Translations under genes and position numbers: made by a program
The notes under the pieces: generated by a model
The model's input: the letters and a program-made list of their open reading frames with translations, nothing else
Told to the model about the DNA's origin: nothing
The model's database searches: none
Assembly (NCBI GenBank): GCA_934717675.1
Contig: CAKUYZ010000102.1
Location: 1-5,947 of the forward strand
Source of the DNA: an uncultured Bacteroidales bacterium
GTDB taxonomy: Bacteria; Bacteroidota; Bacteroidia; Bacteroidales; Marinilabiliaceae
Reading direction: 5' to 3'
Length of the DNA: 5,947 nt
Part shown: positions 1 to 5,814 of the stretch, piece after piece
How positions within the stretch are numbered: the first letter of the stretch is position 1
Layout: the number at the start of each line of letters is the position of its first letter

Positions 1-71
1 GAGTAAGCCTCATGGCCGAACCTGAGCTTGGTGGCCAAATCGCCGCCCGTGTATACCGTGAATCCACACAT
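1..71 (-). CDS. N-terminal fragment of a probable class II glutamine amidotransferase / asparagine synthase-like protein (runs off left edge)
   Basis: Read on the minus strand, an ATG at 71-69 opens a frame that stays open to the window edge (23 codons plus two bases). It begins Met-Cys-Gly-Phe-Thr-Val-Tyr-Thr-Gly-Gly. An MCG start is the hallmark of class II (Ntn-type) glutamine amidotransferases such as asparagine synthase. In that family Met1 is removed and Cys2 becomes the nucleophile that releases ammonia from glutamine. The visible part stops just before the place where the family's RGPD-like motif would be expected, so the assignment rests on the first few residues. An SOS-associated peptidase (SRAP), which also uses Cys2, is an alternative, but those usually start MCGR. 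A well-formed promoter lies about 25 bases upstream, which supports this ATG as a true start. The gene is divergent from the lipoprotein gene at 290. Confidence 0.5.
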   Translation of the reverse strand, partial: MCGFTVYTGGDLATKLRFGHEAY

Positions 72-289
72 GATCTTTTGTATTTATTTCTGGGTACAAA
101 GTTACGTTTTATAATCAAACTTGCAAATATTTCTTCGAATTAGAAACTAATTTAAGCCTTTTACTTAAAGTGAGGCGCTAAGAAGCGTCATCTGGCACAC
201 TGGTCTAAGACGCCGCGGCGCAACGGCGGCAATGCGGCAACCACATTTTATGAGTATCTTAGCACGACCATAAAAGCCACAATGAGACA
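72..289. other. Divergent intergenic region: AT-rich promoter half and GC-rich, stem-forming leader half
   Basis: No convincing gene lies here. Bases 72-160 are AT-rich and hold the minus-strand promoter. They also hold a weaker plus-strand candidate, TTTG at 77-80 and TACGTTTT at 103-110 with 22-base spacing, which could serve the lipoprotein gene and would overlap the minus promoter. Bases 165-245 turn GC-rich. They contain a stem GGCGCT/AGCGTC (174-179 with 184-189, one G-T pair), a competing partner GACGC at 209-213 for the GCGTC at 185-189, a 10-base palindrome CGCCGCGGCG (211-220), and GCGGCAA twice (226-232 and 234-240). Another weak -7-like site, TATCTTAG, lies at 255-262 without a -33 partner. 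If the 103-110 site is used, the lipoprotein mRNA would carry a structured leader of about 175 bases. Confidence 0.4.
97..127 (-). promoter_or_regulatory. Bacteroides-type promoter (TTTG-N19-TAnnTTTG) for the left-edge gene
   Basis: On the minus strand a -33 element TTTG (complement of 124-127) is followed, after exactly 19 bases, by a -7 element TAACTTTG (complement of 97-104). The -7 matches the Bacteroidota primary-sigma consensus TAnnTTTG at every defined position. Transcription should start near position 90, giving a leader of about 20 bases before the ATG at 71. The surrounding DNA is much more AT-rich than the flanking genes, as expected for a promoter. Element sequences and spacing are seen directly; activity is inferred. 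Confidence 0.72.
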
Positions 290-1606
290 ATGAGAGCGTC
301 TTTCTTGACGGCCGCCCTGACGGCCATGGCCCTGACGGCGGCCTGCTGCACCAATGAGGTGGAGAGCACCCCAGTGGAACCCGACACCTTTTTTGACGAG
401 GAGTATTTCCTCTCAAGCACCGACACTGCGGTGACGGGTCGGGCTTCGGACGTGACATATTACAGCGCGGAGCTGACAGGCAAGCTAAACATCAGGAGCT
501 TCAATGCGTTGCCGCAGTTCTCGACGTGGGGCATGGCCATATCGGCCACCAACAGCGACCCCAAGCCAGGCGGCGAGGGCTGCTCCACCATAGCCAGCAA
601 GCGTCAGGCCAAGATTTTCACCTGCTCGGCCGCTGGCCTGTCCATGGGCACGCGATACTATTACCGCGCCTACCTGCGCGAGGGACGAGACAAGGTGGTG
701 AGGCTGGGGCGGGTGATGTATTTCACCACGGGCCGATGCGAGGTGCGAACCGAGGCTGCGAACCCCGTGAGCATATTCTCCGCCACGCTGCGAGGCTCGT
801 CTAGCGTGAAGCTGAACGACACCAAGTTTAAGGGCGAAGTGGGATTCCTATACACCCGCCGGCAGACCGACAGGCCCAACGCCAGCGTCGACGCCATGAT
901 CCGCGGCAAGGTGACGGACGGAGACTCGGTGAGGTTTGAGGCCACGCTGAGCGGCCTGGAGCCATCGACGCGCTACGTTTTCCAAGCCTACATGAAGATA
1001 GACACCACATATTATTGGGGCGATGCCATTAGCCTGACCACCACGAGGCTAGACATATCTGACAGCGACATGCCGGTGGATCTGGGACTTACGACCCTCT
1101 GGGCCTCGCGCAACGTCGGGGCCACAGGAGCCGAACTTGCCGGCACATATTTCGGCTGGGGAGACCCCACGGGCGAGCTCACCACTCCCGACCTCGGCGC
1201 CTACCCCACCGAGGCCAGCATTGTTGGCACGGAATATGACATGGCCACGGCCAACTTGGGCGCGGGCTGGCAGACACCCACTTTTGAGCAGATGAAAGAG
1301 CTAGTCGACCAGTGCGACTGGGCTTGGACCGCATATAAGGGCACGCAAGGCTACGCCGTGGTGAGCCGCACCAATGGCAAAGCCATATTCTTGCCCGCGG
1401 CGGGATATGCGAAGCCTGGCAATGCCGGCCGCACGCTGGTGGGCGGCGACATTGCCGACCCCGTGGGTTATTATTGGACGGGGAGCATCTCCAGCTTCAG
1501 CAGGTTCGCCTACAGCCTGAAGATATCGAAAGAGAAGAAGGATGTCCATAATCTTGATTTCGACCGCTCATATGGCTATTGCGTGAGGCCCGTGCTGGCA
1601 AACTGA
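290..1606 (+). CDS. Surface lipoprotein with fibronectin-like modules and a C-terminal FISUMP-type domain
   Basis: The 438-residue protein starts with a lipoprotein signal: a hydrophobic run from about residue 4 to 18, then Cys19-Cys20, with acidic residues (E23, E25) soon after. It is therefore probably lipidated and exported to the envelope, possibly the cell surface. Residues about 45-148 and 150-253 look like two related beta-sandwich modules. Each ends in a strand pattern typical of Bacteroidetes fibronectin-like repeats: GLSMGTRYYYRAY at 116-128 with YFTTG at 144-148, and GLEPSTRYVFQAY at 222-234 with SLTTT at 248-252. Residues about 262-436 match the Fibrobacter succinogenes major paralogous (FISUMP) type: MPVDLGL, LWASRNVGA, YFGWGD, WQTPTFEQM, a YYWTGS element at 394-399 and the closing YGYCVRPV. 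Such proteins are common in this phylum, but their ligand or substrate is generally unknown; no catalytic motif is visible. No Shine-Dalgarno site is present; an out-of-frame ATG lies eight bases upstream. rmuC follows after 26 bases. Confidence 0.85.
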   Translation: MRASFLTAALTAMALTAACCTNEVESTPVEPDTFFDEEYFLSSTDTAVTGRASDVTYYSAELTGKLNIRSFNALPQFSTWGMAISATNSDPKPGGEGCSTIASKRQAKIFTCSAAGLSMGTRYYYRAYLREGRDKVVRLGRVMYFTTGRCEVRTEAANPVSIFSATLRGSSSVKLNDTKFKGEVGFLYTRRQTDRPNASVDAMIRGKVTDGDSVRFEATLSGLEPSTRYVFQAYMKIDTTYYWGDAISLTTTRLDISDSDMPVDLGLTTLWASRNVGATGAELAGTYFGWGDPTGELTTPDLGAYPTEASIVGTEYDMATANLGAGWQTPTFEQMKELVDQCDWAWTAYKGTQGYAVVSRTNGKAIFLPAAGYAKPGNAGRTLVGGDIADPVGYYWTGSISSFSRFAYSLKISKEKKDVHNLDFDRSYGYCVRPVLAN

Positions 1607-1632
1607 CCATTTTGACCCTTAAAAACATACTT

Positions 1633-2922
1633 ATGGAGAGCAGTGTCTTCTTGATGGCCATTGTGGCCTTGGCATCTTTTATCTTGGGCGCGGGGGTGGC
1701 CTTCGCCATCTTGGGCGGCAGACTGAGCGCGAGCCGCGGGGCCGAGGCCACACTCAGGGGCACGCTCCAGCAGATGGAGGCGCAGGCGGCGGAGAAAGCG
1801 ACGGAACACCGCCAACAGATGAACGACGCCATGAGGCGCGAGGCCGACCTGCGCCATGAGAGCGAAAAACTGTGGCAAGAGCGTCTGACGAGCCTAAAAG
1901 CGGAGCTGTCTAAGACCGCGGCCACGCAGATGGCCGACAGCCAACGAGGCCTGAGCGAGGCCAACAAGGCGCAAGTGGGTGAACTGCTGACGCCCATAAA
2001 GGAGCAGTTTGAGGCCCTGCAAAAGACCATAGCGGAGCGGAAGACGCAAGACGAGGTGGGCAAGAGGGAGATGAAAGACACACTGGAGGCCACCATGCGC
2101 CTCTTCAGCCAACAGCAGGAACAGGCCATAGCCACCCTGCGGGAGCAGACGCGGCAAATTGGCACAGACGCTAACAATCTGGCCCAGGCCCTGAAAGGCG
2201 ACAGCAAGACACAGGGCGACTGGGGTGAGATGATCTTGGACACCCTGCTGGAGGCTAGCGGGCTGCGCAAAGGAGAGGAATATTTTGTGCAGGAGAACGT
2301 CAAAGGGGACGACGGAGCGAACAAGAGGCCGGACGTGATTGTCCGCTTCCCGGAGGGGCGCAACGTGGTGATTGACTCAAAAGTGTCGCTCACGGCCTAC
2401 TCCGAGGCCATGGCCACAACCGACGAGGCCGAACGCGACAGGCTCATGGCCTTGCACGTGAAGAGCGTGGAGACGCATGTGAAGGAGCTGGCCGCCAAAG
2501 ACTACGGCAGCGTGGTGGAGGGAGCCATAGGCTTCGTGCTGATGTTCATCCCCAATGAGAGCAGCTACATTGCCGCCATGCGGCGCAAACCGAGCTTGAG
2601 CCGCGACGCATATACCCACAAGGTCATAATAATATCGCCAAGCAACTTGCTCATGGCCTTGCAATTGGCATATAACCTGTGGCAATATGACCGTCAGAAC
2701 AAGAACGTTGCGGCCATTGTGGACCAAGCCAGAAAGTTGTATGAGAAGATGGCCACGTTCCAAGGCACGTATGAGGACATCCGCAAGAGGCTGCGATCAC
2801 TCACCGAGAGCGTGGAGAAGGGTGACAATCAGTTGCAATCTGGCCAAGGCAACATGATCGGCATGACGGAGAAGTTGCGCAATATGGGCGTGACGCCCAC
2901 CAAACTGCTGAAGCAAGGCTAA
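1633..2922 (+). CDS. rmuC: RmuC-family protein (membrane-anchored, nuclease-like fold)
   Basis: The 429-residue product has the RmuC layout. An N-terminal membrane segment spans about residues 5-28. A long, charged, Gln/Glu/Ala-rich coiled coil covers about 35-190. The RmuC core then has GDWGE (195-199), RPDVIVRFPEG (232-242), VVIDSKVSL (245-253) and FIPNES (305-310). The spaced Asp...Asp-Ser-Lys pattern resembles a PD-(D/E)xK nuclease core. In E. coli, RmuC loss increases recombination at inverted repeats, so a role in DNA recombination or DNA processing at the membrane is the family inference; the biochemical activity is not well established. Length is close to the usual size. The frame is also open upstream to a TTG at 1579, inside the lipoprotein gene, but the ATG at 1633 places the membrane segment at the N-terminus as in the family. 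The 26-base gap and absence of a clear promoter suggest cotranscription with the lipoprotein gene. Confidence 0.92.
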   Translation: MESSVFLMAIVALASFILGAGVAFAILGGRLSASRGAEATLRGTLQQMEAQAAEKATEHRQQMNDAMRREADLRHESEKLWQERLTSLKAELSKTAATQMADSQRGLSEANKAQVGELLTPIKEQFEALQKTIAERKTQDEVGKREMKDTLEATMRLFSQQQEQAIATLREQTRQIGTDANNLAQALKGDSKTQGDWGEMILDTLLEASGLRKGEEYFVQENVKGDDGANKRPDVIVRFPEGRNVVIDSKVSLTAYSEAMATTDEAERDRLMALHVKSVETHVKELAAKDYGSVVEGAIGFVLMFIPNESSYIAAMRRKPSLSRDAYTHKVIIISPSNLLMALQLAYNLWQYDRQNKNVAAIVDQARKLYEKMATFQGTYEDIRKRLRSLTESVEKGDNQLQSGQGNMIGMTEKLRNMGVTPTKLLKQG

Positions 2923-2937
2923 ACAACGCCATTGGCA

Positions 2938-2950
2938 TAGGGCAGCCCTA
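2938..2950. other. Short palindrome in the convergent rmuC / barrel-gene junction
   Basis: TAGGGCAGCCCTA can form a 5-bp stem with a 3-base loop. It lies 15 bases after the rmuC stop and includes the stop codon of the convergent gene. There is no T-run on either side, so it is not a convincing intrinsic terminator, yet it is the only symmetric element in the 25-base gap between the two convergent genes. Confidence 0.25.
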
Positions 2951-3703
2951 CCACTCTACCCTAAAACCCGTGGCGAACGCGCCACGACTATGCATATGGT
3001 GCGAGGGGTTGTAATTGCAGTGACCATTGAAAAACATCCCCCCCATATAATACATCAGAGACAAGTGGCGCAACGCGACGCGTATGCCCACATCGCATCC
3101 GCCAATATAGCCCACCTTGTCCACATTCGTCTCCGGCACAATGCCTGAGGTGATTTCAACAAATGGCGAAGCCACGCGCCGCAGGAAATCATGACGCACA
3201 TATAGGTAGACAGGCCACGCGGTATAGTCCGACTCCTTGGCCACATCGGCATACTCATAGTCGGGGTCGTCCGTGTCATCGGGGTTGAGAAGCCAGTCGT
3301 CTTCGAAGGGACGGGTGTCCATATGCGAGAAGTTCACGCCAAGGCCTAGGGTCGTGCGGGGTGTGGGCTTCCATCCAGCCCGTAGTTCAAGACCGGCATT
3401 GACAAAAAAGCCTGCCACCGCATACAGTCCCGTGGAAAAAACCATATGACGCGCTGAGAGCCCGGGTCGCGAGAGCCGTTTATCCTCCGCCGCGCCAACG
3501 CGGGCATCGAGGGCTATGGAGTCAACATCCGCCATGGGCAACGAGACCTTCTGCCCCGCCACCAAGACGCGAACCATGCCGCCGTCAGTCCCCGTCACCT
3601 TGCAATTAAGCGGGCCGTCCGCTTTGCGATAGACCACATCTTGCGCCCAGACAGGGGCCGCGAGGGTCAGGGCGACACTCAACAGCAATAAGATTCTTTT
3701 CAT
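2948..3703 (-). CDS. Secreted protein, probable small outer-membrane beta-barrel
   Basis: The 251-residue product has a clear type I signal peptide (K2, R3, hydrophobic 4-17, likely cut after A20 in VWA|QD). Mature residues about 22-65 form a small beta-rich module (VVYRKADGPLNCKV ... LPMADVDSI). It resembles the short N-terminal domain in many Bacteroidetes secreted proteins whose strands end in a D/E-I-xx-I pattern. The remainder alternates hydrophobic and polar residues in strand-like stretches (91-107, 117-127, 162-171, 179-187, 206-219, 242-251) and ends in an aromatic residue, FRVEW, as outer-membrane barrel proteins do. Residues 134-159 are a very acidic segment, likely a surface loop; 228-238 is rich in His with one Cys. 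I do not recognise a specific family or function. The ATG at 3703 is preferred over an upstream in-frame TTG at 3712, because it gives a standard signal peptide. The gene lies downstream of the nqr terminator and probably has its own promoter, though none is clear in 3704-3770. Confidence 0.72.
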   Translation of the reverse strand: MKRILLLLSVALTLAAPVWAQDVVYRKADGPLNCKVTGTDGGMVRVLVAGQKVSLPMADVDSIALDARVGAAEDKRLSRPGLSARHMVFSTGLYAVAGFFVNAGLELRAGWKPTPRTTLGLGVNFSHMDTRPFEDDWLLNPDDTDDPDYEYADVAKESDYTAWPVYLYVRHDFLRRVASPFVEITSGIVPETNVDKVGYIGGCDVGIRVALRHLSLMYYMGGMFFNGHCNYNPSHHMHSRGAFATGFRVEW

Positions 3704-3770
3704 ATCAAGCAATCTCTTGTCGCAGGCGAATGTAGTGAAATATTCGTCCGATGAGATATGTCGAGACCCA

Positions 3771-3813
3771 TAAAAAGAAAGAGGGCCGCGGCAATAGTCT
3801 TGCCGCAGCCCTC
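3771..3813 (-). terminator. Strong intrinsic terminator of the nqr operon
   Basis: Left arm 3781-3794 and right arm 3800-3813 pair over 14 positions with one mismatch (C3787 against A3807): GAGGGC/GCCCTC plus GCGGCAA/TTGCCGC, with a 5-base loop at 3795-3799. Read on the minus strand, the stem is followed at once by TTTCTTTTTA (complement of 3771-3780). That is the U-rich tail needed for rho-independent termination in this direction. It sits 35 bases after the nqrF stop and separates the nqr transcript from the barrel gene. There is no T-run on the plus-strand side, so it acts in one direction. Confidence 0.9.
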
Positions 3814-3835
3814 AACACGCTTATGATCAGGCAGT

Positions 3836-3853
3836 GCTAGCCCGTGGGCTAGC
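3836..3853. repeat. Perfect 8-bp-arm palindrome overlapping the nqrF stop codon
   Basis: GCTAGCCC (3836-3843) and GGGCTAGC (3846-3853) are exact reverse complements separated by two bases. The nqrF TAG stop (3849-3851 on plus) lies inside one arm, and a second TAG occurs in frame in the other arm four codons later. In RNA this would form a stem of about 7 bp with a 4-base loop. It lacks a U-tract and stands 22 bases before the terminator stem, so the nqr mRNA would end in two successive hairpins. Confidence 0.8.
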
Positions 3854-5114
3854 CACCAAAGTTGTCATACATGATGCTGGAATCCTCAACGCCAAGGTTC
3901 TCAAGCATTTTGACCACGGCCTTAGACATCGGGCCCGGACCGCACATATAGTACTCAATGTCCTCCGGAGCGTCATGGTCTTTGAGGTAGGTCTCGTACA
4001 TCACGTTGTGGACGAAGCCAGGGGTGTACTTGACGCCCGCGGCGTCTGCCGCAGGATCGGGACGGTCAAGAGCCAAGTGGAAGTGGAAGTTGGGATACTC
4101 CTTCTCCAGCTCCATGAAGTCGTTGAGATAGAAGACCTCGTTTAGCGCGCGCGCGCCGTAGAAGTAGTGCATCTCGCGATCTCTGGTATGGAGCGTCTTG
4201 GTCATGTGCATGATCTGCGCGCGGAGAGGCGCCATGCCGGCACCACCGCCAACCCAAATCATCTCTTTCTTGCTGTCGAAGTGCGGGTGGAAGTCGCCGT
4301 AAGGGCCGCTCATCATCACCTTGTCGCCAGGTTTGAGCGAGAAGATGTAAGAAGAGGCGATGCCAGGGTTGACATCCATAAAGCCGCTGCGGTCTGGCTT
4401 GAAAGGCGGGGTTGCGATGCGGACGGTGAGCATGAAGACGTTGCCCTCGGCCGGGTAGTTGGCCATGGAGTAGGCTCGGATGGTGTCCTCGTCGTTCTTG
4501 CACTTGAGGTCGAACATCTTGAACTTCTCCCAAGCGGGCAGATAGTCTTTGCCGATGAGGTCGCGGTCGAAGTCGGCGTAGCTGAGCTGGAACTTCGGTA
4601 TGCGAATCTGAGAGTAGGAGCCTGGGAGGAAGTCCATATGCGCGCCCTCAGGCAGCTGCACCTTGAACTCCTTGATGAACGTGGCTACGTTCTTGTTAGA
4701 GATGACGGTGCACTCATACTCCTTGACACCCATGACAGACTCAGGCACCTTGATCTTGAGGTCGTTCTTGACCTTGACCTGACAGCCGAGTCGCCAATGA
4801 TCTTGCTGCTGCTTGCGAGAGAAGTGTCCCTTCTCGGAGGGGAGGATGTCTCCGCCGCCCTCGAGAACCTGACACTTGCACTGGCCGCAAGAACCCTTGC
4901 CACCGCAGGCCGAGGGGAGGAAGACACCATTGCTGGTGAGGGTGGAGAGGAGCGAGTTGCCCGACTCGACCTCGAGCTTGTCCTTGTCATTGATGGTGAT
5001 GGTGACGTTGCCCGACGATACGAGGAAACGCTTGGCCACCAACAGAATGACGACGAGGAGCATGATGATCACGAGGAACACCCCGATGCTCGCCAATATC
5101 AAATTTGTGTCCAT
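3849..5114 (-). CDS. nqrF: Na+-translocating NADH:quinone reductase subunit F (NADH dehydrogenase subunit)
   Basis: NqrF is the electron-input subunit of the Na+-NQR respiratory pump. It oxidises NADH on the cytoplasmic side and passes electrons from FAD to a [2Fe-2S] centre. All parts are visible in the 421 residues. A membrane helix covers about 5-27. A ferredoxin-like domain (36-125) has the cluster cysteines C70, C76, C79 and C111, matching positions known for Vibrio cholerae NqrF. The FAD-binding RAYSMANYP is at 213-221. NADH-binding elements are GPYGDF (270-275), GGGAGMAPLRA (289-299) and CGPGPM (391-396). The conserved C-terminus ends NFGG. An additional cysteine, C81, lies two residues from C79. 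The length is slightly above the roughly 408 residues of Vibrio. The ATG at 5114 is 21 bases after the nqrE stop with an A-rich leader and no Shine-Dalgarno site. Codons such as ATC for Ile dominate, consistent with high expression. It is the last gene of the operon. Confidence 0.98.
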   Translation of the reverse strand: MDTNLILASIGVFLVIIMLLVVILLVAKRFLVSSGNVTITINDKDKLEVESGNSLLSTLTSNGVFLPSACGGKGSCGQCKCQVLEGGGDILPSEKGHFSRKQQQDHWRLGCQVKVKNDLKIKVPESVMGVKEYECTVISNKNVATFIKEFKVQLPEGAHMDFLPGSYSQIRIPKFQLSYADFDRDLIGKDYLPAWEKFKMFDLKCKNDEDTIRAYSMANYPAEGNVFMLTVRIATPPFKPDRSGFMDVNPGIASSYIFSLKPGDKVMMSGPYGDFHPHFDSKKEMIWVGGGAGMAPLRAQIMHMTKTLHTRDREMHYFYGARALNEVFYLNDFMELEKEYPNFHFHLALDRPDPAADAAGVKYTPGFVHNVMYETYLKDHDAPEDIEYYMCGPGPMSKAVVKMLENLGVEDSSIMYDNFGG

Positions 5115-5135
5115 TCCGATATTTCGTTTTCTAGA

Positions 5136-5768
5136 TTAGAGTTTGAGGCCGGAGAAGCACATGAAGGACATGGCCATGAGACCCACGGTTATGAACGCGA
5201 TGCCGAGACCCTTGAGAGCTGCGGGCACGTTGCCATACGCCATCTTCTCGCGGATGGCGGCGAAGCTGACGATGGCTATGAGCCAGCCGAGGCCAGAGCC
5301 GAGGGCGTAGACGAGCGCGTCTAGGAACGAGCCGATGAATTTGGGGTCGTCTGCCGTCAGGCCTATGCGCTGCTGCATGAAGAGCGAACCGCCCATGATG
5401 GCGCAGTTGACGGCGATGAGGGGCAGGAAGATGCCGAGCTGAGAGTAGAGCGCGGGGCTGAACTTCTCAATGAACATCTCGACGAGCTGGACGATGCCGG
5501 CAATGACCGCGATGAAAAGTATGAAGCTCAAGAAGGAGAGGTCCACGCCCTCGACGATTGCGTTCGGGCCCAGAACCTTGGTCTGGAGCAGGTAGTTGAT
5601 GGGCAGCGTCACCGCCAACACGAAGGTTACGGCGATGCCGAGACCCAGCGCGGTCTTCACGCTCTTGGAGACGGCAAGGTAGGAACACATGCCGAGGAAG
5701 AGCGCGAAAATCATGTTGTCCACGAAAATCGAGCGGACAAACAGGGTTAACAAACTTGCGTTTTCCAT
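5136..5768 (-). CDS. nqrE: Na+-translocating NADH:quinone reductase subunit E
   Basis: NqrE is an integral membrane subunit of Na+-NQR. With NqrD it forms the pseudo-symmetric membrane core that holds an iron centre and helps couple electron transfer to Na+ movement. The 210-residue protein has about six hydrophobic helices (roughly 12-32, 39-60, 77-99, 107-127, 150-172, 182-204). C28 in FLGMCSYLAVSK and C122 in AVNCAIMGG correspond to the conserved cysteines of the family that ligate iron together with the pair in NqrD. The N-terminus (VRSIFVDNM, then GLGIAVTFVLA) fits NqrE rather than its homologue RnfA, and the neighbours nqrD and nqrF confirm this. It is slightly longer than the roughly 198 residues of Vibrio NqrE. 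The ATG at 5768 follows an AT-rich stretch (GATTAATTAA) without a Shine-Dalgarno site. nqrD ends 46 bases upstream, with a stable hairpin in the gap. Confidence 0.97.
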   Translation of the reverse strand: MENASLLTLFVRSIFVDNMIFALFLGMCSYLAVSKSVKTALGLGIAVTFVLAVTLPINYLLQTKVLGPNAIVEGVDLSFLSFILFIAVIAGIVQLVEMFIEKFSPALYSQLGIFLPLIAVNCAIMGGSLFMQQRIGLTADDPKFIGSFLDALVYALGSGLGWLIAIVSFAAIREKMAYGNVPAALKGLGIAFITVGLMAMSFMCFSGLKL

Positions 5769-5790
5769 TTAATTAATCTCGATGTCTTAT

Positions 5791-5813
5791 GCGGCACGGA
5801 TGCCGCGTCGCGG
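5791..5813 (-). other. nqrD-nqrE intercistronic hairpin with two competing folds
   Basis: In the 46-base gap, minus-strand GCGGCA and TGCCGC (complements of 5801-5806 and 5791-5796) form a perfect 6-bp stem closed by the four-base loop UCCG, which fits the UNCG tetraloop pattern. The same GCGG can instead pair with the CCGC just upstream (arms at 5803-5806 and 5810-5813, 3-base loop), so the two stems exclude each other. No U-run follows, so this is not a terminator. A role in mRNA processing, stability or translation of nqrE is possible but inferred. Confidence 0.55.
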
Positions 5814-5814
5814 T

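Noticed and set aside
165..458. Minus-strand open frame of 97 codons across the intergenic region and lipoprotein start
   Set aside because: More than half lies over the lipoprotein coding sequence, the product is Pro/Arg/Cys-rich with no domain, and no promoter precedes it.
1579..1632. Upstream TTG start that would lengthen RmuC by 18 residues
   Set aside because: It begins inside the lipoprotein gene and would put a polar, basic extension before the N-terminal membrane helix; the ATG at 1633 fits the family.
1497..2393. Minus-strand open frame of 298 codons antisense to rmuC
   Set aside because: It overlaps clearly coding rmuC sequence; the Ser/Leu/Arg-rich translation is what the reverse of a Glu/Ala-rich coiled coil gives.
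3704..3712. Upstream TTG start for the barrel protein
   Set aside because: It adds only three residues before a standard Met-Lys-Arg signal peptide; the ATG at 3703 is the simpler choice.
3704..3770. Promoter for the barrel gene (TACATTCG as a near -7 element)
   Set aside because: It has one mismatch from TAnnTTTG and no TTTG at the right distance, so it is too weak to list as a feature.
4167..5324. Long plus-strand open frame (385 codons) antisense to nqrF and the end of nqrE
   Set aside because: It lies opposite well-conserved nqr genes; its length follows from their GC-rich codon pattern, and the protein is repetitive (Glu/Val/Leu/His-rich) without domains.
5136..5768. RnfA (Rnf complex) as the identity of the NqrE gene
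   Set aside because: The N-terminal motif VRSIF-x-DNM, the nqrD fragment upstream and the complete NqrF downstream all indicate Na+-NQR.
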